A DNA stretch of 8,704 bases from an uncultured Eubacteriales bacterium (GTDB taxonomy: Bacteria > Bacillota > Clostridia > Oscillospirales > Oscillospiraceae). The stretch covers positions 1-8,704 of the forward strand of contig CAJLWS010000052.1 in NCBI GenBank assembly GCA_905210385.1, in the 5' to 3' direction. A program made the translations under genes and the position numbers. This document shows positions 6,591-8,704 of the stretch, piece by piece. Below the pieces are notes generated by a model that saw nothing but the letters and a program-made list of their open reading frames with translations, had not been told where the DNA came from and searched no databases. Every line of letters starts with the position of its first letter. Position 1 is the stretch's first letter.

Positions 6591-7496
6591 TTACTTTTTC
6601 TTTAATTTTTTGCCCACCAGATTGGCGGCCAGGTTGATGACCAGGGTGATGACAATGAGGACCACAGCCACAGAAAAAGCCAGGTCAAAGTCGGCCCGCA
6701 CCTTGGCGTACACATAGAGGGCCACGCTCAGAGTGGAACCGGATGCGGAGAAAAAGCTCTCTACCCCGTTGCGGAAGAAGTCCTGCATTTGCATGCTCAT
6801 GCCCACGGTGTAGAGCAGGACAGCGCTCTCGCCCACGATACGGCCGATAGCCAGGATACAGCCGGTGACGATACCGTCGATGGAAGAGGGGAGCACCACG
6901 GTGCGGATCATGTGCCACTTGCCGCTGCCCAGGCCCAGGGAGCCCTCCCGGTAGGACTGGGGCACCGTCTTCAGAGACTCCTGGGTGGTGCGGATGACGG
7001 TGGGCAGCACCATGATCACCAAAGTGAGGGCGCCGGCAATGAGGGTCTTGCCCAGCCGCAGGGACTCGGCGAAAATCAACACGCCCACCAAGGCGTAGAT
7101 GATGGAGGGGATGCCGGCCAGGGTCTCGGTGGCAAACTCGATGGCGGATACCAGTTTGTGGTTGGTGGCGTACTCCGTGAGGTAAATGGCGGCGCCTACG
7201 CCCAGGGGCAGCACCACGATGAGGGTGGCGATGATGACATAGAGGGTGTTCAGGATGGCAGGGCCGATGCCCTGGATATCTCTGACCACACTCTCCTCAG
7301 AGGTCAGAAACTCCCAAGTGAGATTGGGCAGTCCCCGGTACAGGATATAACCCAGCAGGAAGACGAGCAGGGCCACCACGATGGCGGCAGCAATATAGAT
7401 GAGGGTGCGCATCCCCGTGTTGTAGGCTTTGCGTCTGGCGGACAGCCCCTGATTCATGGCCTGCTGCACGCAGGGGCTCTCATTGGTCTTTTTCAT
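6591..7496 (-). CDS. pstA: Phosphate ABC transporter permease PstA
   Basis: Inner-membrane permease that forms the phosphate channel with PstC; 301 residues from the chosen start. A polar, basic N-terminal segment (1-30) is followed by TM1 at about 31-53, then further hydrophobic segments at about 78-107, 122-145, 150-168, 205-232 and 271-294, giving six helices. Family motifs: ETLAGIPSIIYALVG (124-138), the EAA-like coupling loop YREGSLGLGSGKWHMIRTVVL (182-202) and GRIVGESA (218-225). Two ATGs are possible. The one at 7505 overlaps the pstC stop as ATGA, but it sits only 1 nt from AAGGAGG; the one at 7496 is 10 nt away, a workable spacing, so I chose it. The longer form would add only three residues (MRA). 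Confidence 0.95.
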   Translation of the reverse strand: MKKTNESPCVQQAMNQGLSARRKAYNTGMRTLIYIAAAIVVALLVFLLGYILYRGLPNLTWEFLTSEESVVRDIQGIGPAILNTLYVIIATLIVVLPLGVGAAIYLTEYATNHKLVSAIEFATETLAGIPSIIYALVGVLIFAESLRLGKTLIAGALTLVIMVLPTVIRTTQESLKTVPQSYREGSLGLGSGKWHMIRTVVLPSSIDGIVTGCILAIGRIVGESAVLLYTVGMSMQMQDFFRNGVESFFSASGSTLSVALYVYAKVRADFDLAFSVAVVLIVITLVINLAANLVGKKLKKK

Positions 7497-7513
7497 TGCT
7501 CTCATCCCTCCTT
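7494..7513 (-). promoter_or_regulatory. RBS that decides the pstA start
   Basis: AAGGAGG (7513-7507) lies inside the 3' end of pstC. The ATG at 7505 is 1 nt away, too close for normal initiation, and the ATG at 7496 is 10 nt away. The site sits over the pstC stop codon, so ribosomes finishing pstC are positioned to start pstA. Confidence 0.65.
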
Positions 7514-8428
7514 ATTCCGCTTGAGGAACACGTTCAGGATCACATTGATGCACATAATGAACAGGAACAGAACAAGACCAATGGAGAACAGGGCCTGGCG
7601 CTGCAGGCCGCTGGAGTAGGCCAGCTCCACCGCGATACCAGTGGTGAGGAAGCGGACGCTGGAAAGCAGATCGGGCATATTGGCCACATTGCCGGCCACC
7701 ATCATGATGGCCATGGCCTCGCCGATGGCGCGGCCCACCCCCAGCACCACAGCAGCGGCGATGCCGCTCTTGGCCGCCGGGGCGGAGACCCGGAAATAGG
7801 TCTCGATGTCGGTGGCCCCAAGGGCCAGGCTGGCCTCCTCATACTCCTTGGGGACCGCATTCAGGGCAGTCTCAGACACAGAGATGATGGAGGGCAGGAT
7901 CATGATGGCCAGCACCACGATGGCGGCCAGCAGGCTCTCGCCGGCGGCGATGTTGAACATCTCCCGGATGAGGGGGACCAGCACCATCAACCCCACCAGG
8001 CCGTAGACGATGGAGGGGATACCCGCCAGCAAGTCTACCACGGGGCGGACAACGTTGGCCACCTTCCGGGGGGCCACTTTGGAGAGGAATATGGCCATAA
8101 GGAACCCAATGGGCACGCCGATGACGATGGCCCCGGCGGTACCGTAGACAGAGGTGAGGATCATGGGCAGGATGCCGAACTTAGGCTCCTCTGCCGTGGA
8201 GGCCCACTCTGTGCCGAAGAGGAACTCCACCAGTCCGATTTCCCGGATGGCGGGGATGCCAGAGATGATCAGGTAGATGGTGATGACCAGCACAAAGGCG
8301 ATGGCGATAAAGCCGCAGATGAAGAAGATCAGTTTCATCGCCGACTCCAGCGGGCGCAGGCCCTTGGCTTCGGCCTTTTTCTGAGGAGCCTTTCCCGCAG
8401 AAGCATTGCGCAAACTTTGTTCACTCAT
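7502..8428 (-). CDS. pstC: Phosphate ABC transporter permease PstC
   Basis: Inner-membrane permease partner of PstA; 308 residues, usual length. A charged cytoplasmic N-terminus (1-30) precedes TM1 at about 32-57. An extracytoplasmic loop follows (about 58-85), then helices at about 86-116, 128-154, 164-184, 222-248 and 278-302. Family motifs: VDLLAGIPSIVYGLVGL (131-147), the EAA-like loop EEASLALGATDIETYFRV (197-214) and GRAIGEAMA (232-240). It ends in an ATGA-type overlap with the first possible pstA ATG. The ATG at 8428 has no strong Shine-Dalgarno: upstream is a purine-rich GAGAGAGAAAG followed by TTGG and six T, so initiation may be weaker than for its neighbours. The next Met (residue 31) would remove the cytoplasmic N-terminus and begin inside TM1, so I kept the first. 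Confidence 0.96.
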   Translation of the reverse strand: MSEQSLRNASAGKAPQKKAEAKGLRPLESAMKLIFFICGFIAIAFVLVITIYLIISGIPAIREIGLVEFLFGTEWASTAEEPKFGILPMILTSVYGTAGAIVIGVPIGFLMAIFLSKVAPRKVANVVRPVVDLLAGIPSIVYGLVGLMVLVPLIREMFNIAAGESLLAAIVVLAIMILPSIISVSETALNAVPKEYEEASLALGATDIETYFRVSAPAAKSGIAAAVVLGVGRAIGEAMAIMMVAGNVANMPDLLSSVRFLTTGIAVELAYSSGLQRQALFSIGLVLFLFIMCINVILNVFLKRNKEG

Positions 8429-8457
8429 AAAAAACCAACTTTCTCTCTCAGAGATAT

Positions 8458-8487
8458 ATTATATACCAAAACAAGCCTCCCTGTAAA
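8458..8487 (-). promoter_or_regulatory. Possible internal promoter ahead of pstC
   Basis: TTTACA (8487-8482, five of six positions) and a consensus TATAAT (8463-8458) are separated by 18 nt. The -35 lies in the loop of the pstS-pstC hairpin and the -10 just past it. A start near 8451 would give a leader of about 22 nt for pstCAB-phoU-phoBR. The local AT-rich run makes a chance match possible. Confidence 0.45.
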
Positions 8488-8504
8488 GGCGAGGCTTGTT
8501 TTGG
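8466..8504 (-). terminator. Intercistronic hairpin (partial terminator or attenuator) between pstS and pstC
   Basis: CCAAAACAAGCCTC (8504-8491) pairs perfectly with GAGGCTTGTTTTGG (8479-8466) around an 11-nt loop. The inner core AAGCCTC/GAGGCTT flanked by A-rich and T-rich arms looks like a bidirectional intrinsic terminator. It lies 22 nt after the pstS stop. In many pst operons such a structure leaves pstS mRNA more abundant than pstCAB; that role here is inferred. Confidence 0.7.
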
Positions 8505-8526
8505 ACATAACACGTCAGGATGTAAC

Positions 8527-8704
8527 TCAGGCGTTAGGGGACACGCAACCGGCGGCCTCGACCTCATCGGCAGCGTCGGCGCTCATGGCCCAGTCCAGGA
8601 AAGCCTGGGCGGCGGGGGACAGCTCAGTGCCCTCCACGGTGACCATGACGAAGGGCCGCTGGATCTCGTAGGTGCCGTCAGCCACGGTGGCCTCGGAGGG
8701 AGCC
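8527..8704 (-). CDS. pstS: Phosphate-binding protein PstS, C-terminal fragment
   Basis: Only the last 58 or so residues are in the window; the gene enters from beyond 8704 and ends in TGA at 8529-8527. The readable end runs APSEATVADGTYEIQRPFVM, then an AAQAFLDWAMS helix and a final GCVSPNA. The pattern TVADGTYxIQRPF followed by AxxFLDWAxS is typical of the C-terminus of PBP-like phosphate-binding proteins, and the position directly ahead of pstCAB supports PstS. The protein would bind phosphate outside the membrane, probably as a lipoprotein, but its N-terminus is not visible. The operon's main promoter and any Pho box upstream of pstS are also outside the window. Confidence 0.9.
   Translation of the reverse strand, partial: APSEATVADGTYEIQRPFVMVTVEGTELSPAAQAFLDWAMSADAADEVEAAGCVSPNA

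Noticed and set aside
4953..6605. Long open frame on the plus strand (about 550 codons) opposite phoU and pstB
   Set aside because: Its translation is a low-complexity Gly/His/Val/Leu-rich string with no motif. It lies antisense to two intact, recognisable genes; long antisense frames are expected in GC-rich DNA.
7496..8671. Plus-strand open frame opposite pstC, rich in His/Asp/Gly
   Set aside because: It is a compositional mirror of pstC codons with no family resemblance and no RBS.
1..8704. CRISPR array, insertion sequence, prophage, tRNA or rRNA gene
   Set aside because: There are no spaced direct repeats, transposase or integrase motifs, cloverleaf sequence or rRNA signatures on either strand.

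Overview
All genes in this window lie on the minus strand, so they are transcribed from high to low coordinates. The DNA looks G+C-rich by eye. It carries a classic T-box leader, a feature largely confined to Gram-positive bacteria, and its pst genes run directly into phoU and a two-component pair. Together these suggest a high-GC Firmicute, most likely a gut-type clostridium (Oscillospiraceae-like). The taxonomy is inferred and no 16S or other marker is present.

Region 1 (8704 to 3147) is a phosphate uptake and signalling operon in the order pstS (3' end only), pstC, pstA, pstB, phoU, an OmpR/PhoB-family response regulator and a PhoR-type histidine kinase. PstS captures phosphate outside the cell, PstC and PstA form the channel and PstB powers it. 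PhoU links transport state to the kinase/regulator pair, which is expected to control the operon. A 14-bp inverted repeat separates pstS from pstC and also holds a possible secondary promoter. A GC-rich hairpin after phoR probably ends the transcript.

Region 2 (3058 to 1190) is a methionine ABC transporter unit: a strong sigma-A-like promoter, metN (ATPase with a C-terminal regulatory domain) and metI (permease), which overlaps metN by 8 bp. A 13-bp perfect hairpin closes the unit.

Region 3 (1168 to 1) is metQ, the substrate-binding lipoprotein, cut by the window start after 245 codons. It has its own promoter (TTGACA, 17 nt, TAAACT) and a roughly 300-nt T-box riboswitch with an AUG (methionine) specifier, a textbook T-box sequence, a terminator and a competing antiterminator. 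The binding protein is therefore wired to uncharged tRNA-Met, while metNI has an apparently unregulated short leader.

I found no mobile element, CRISPR array, tRNA or rRNA, and no clearly novel gene system. The points most worth a second look are regulatory: the split control of metQ and metNI, a third competing arm beyond the T-box terminator, the pstS-pstC hairpin with an embedded promoter, and a PhoR without a PAS domain whose reading frame follows the regulator's in the same phase.
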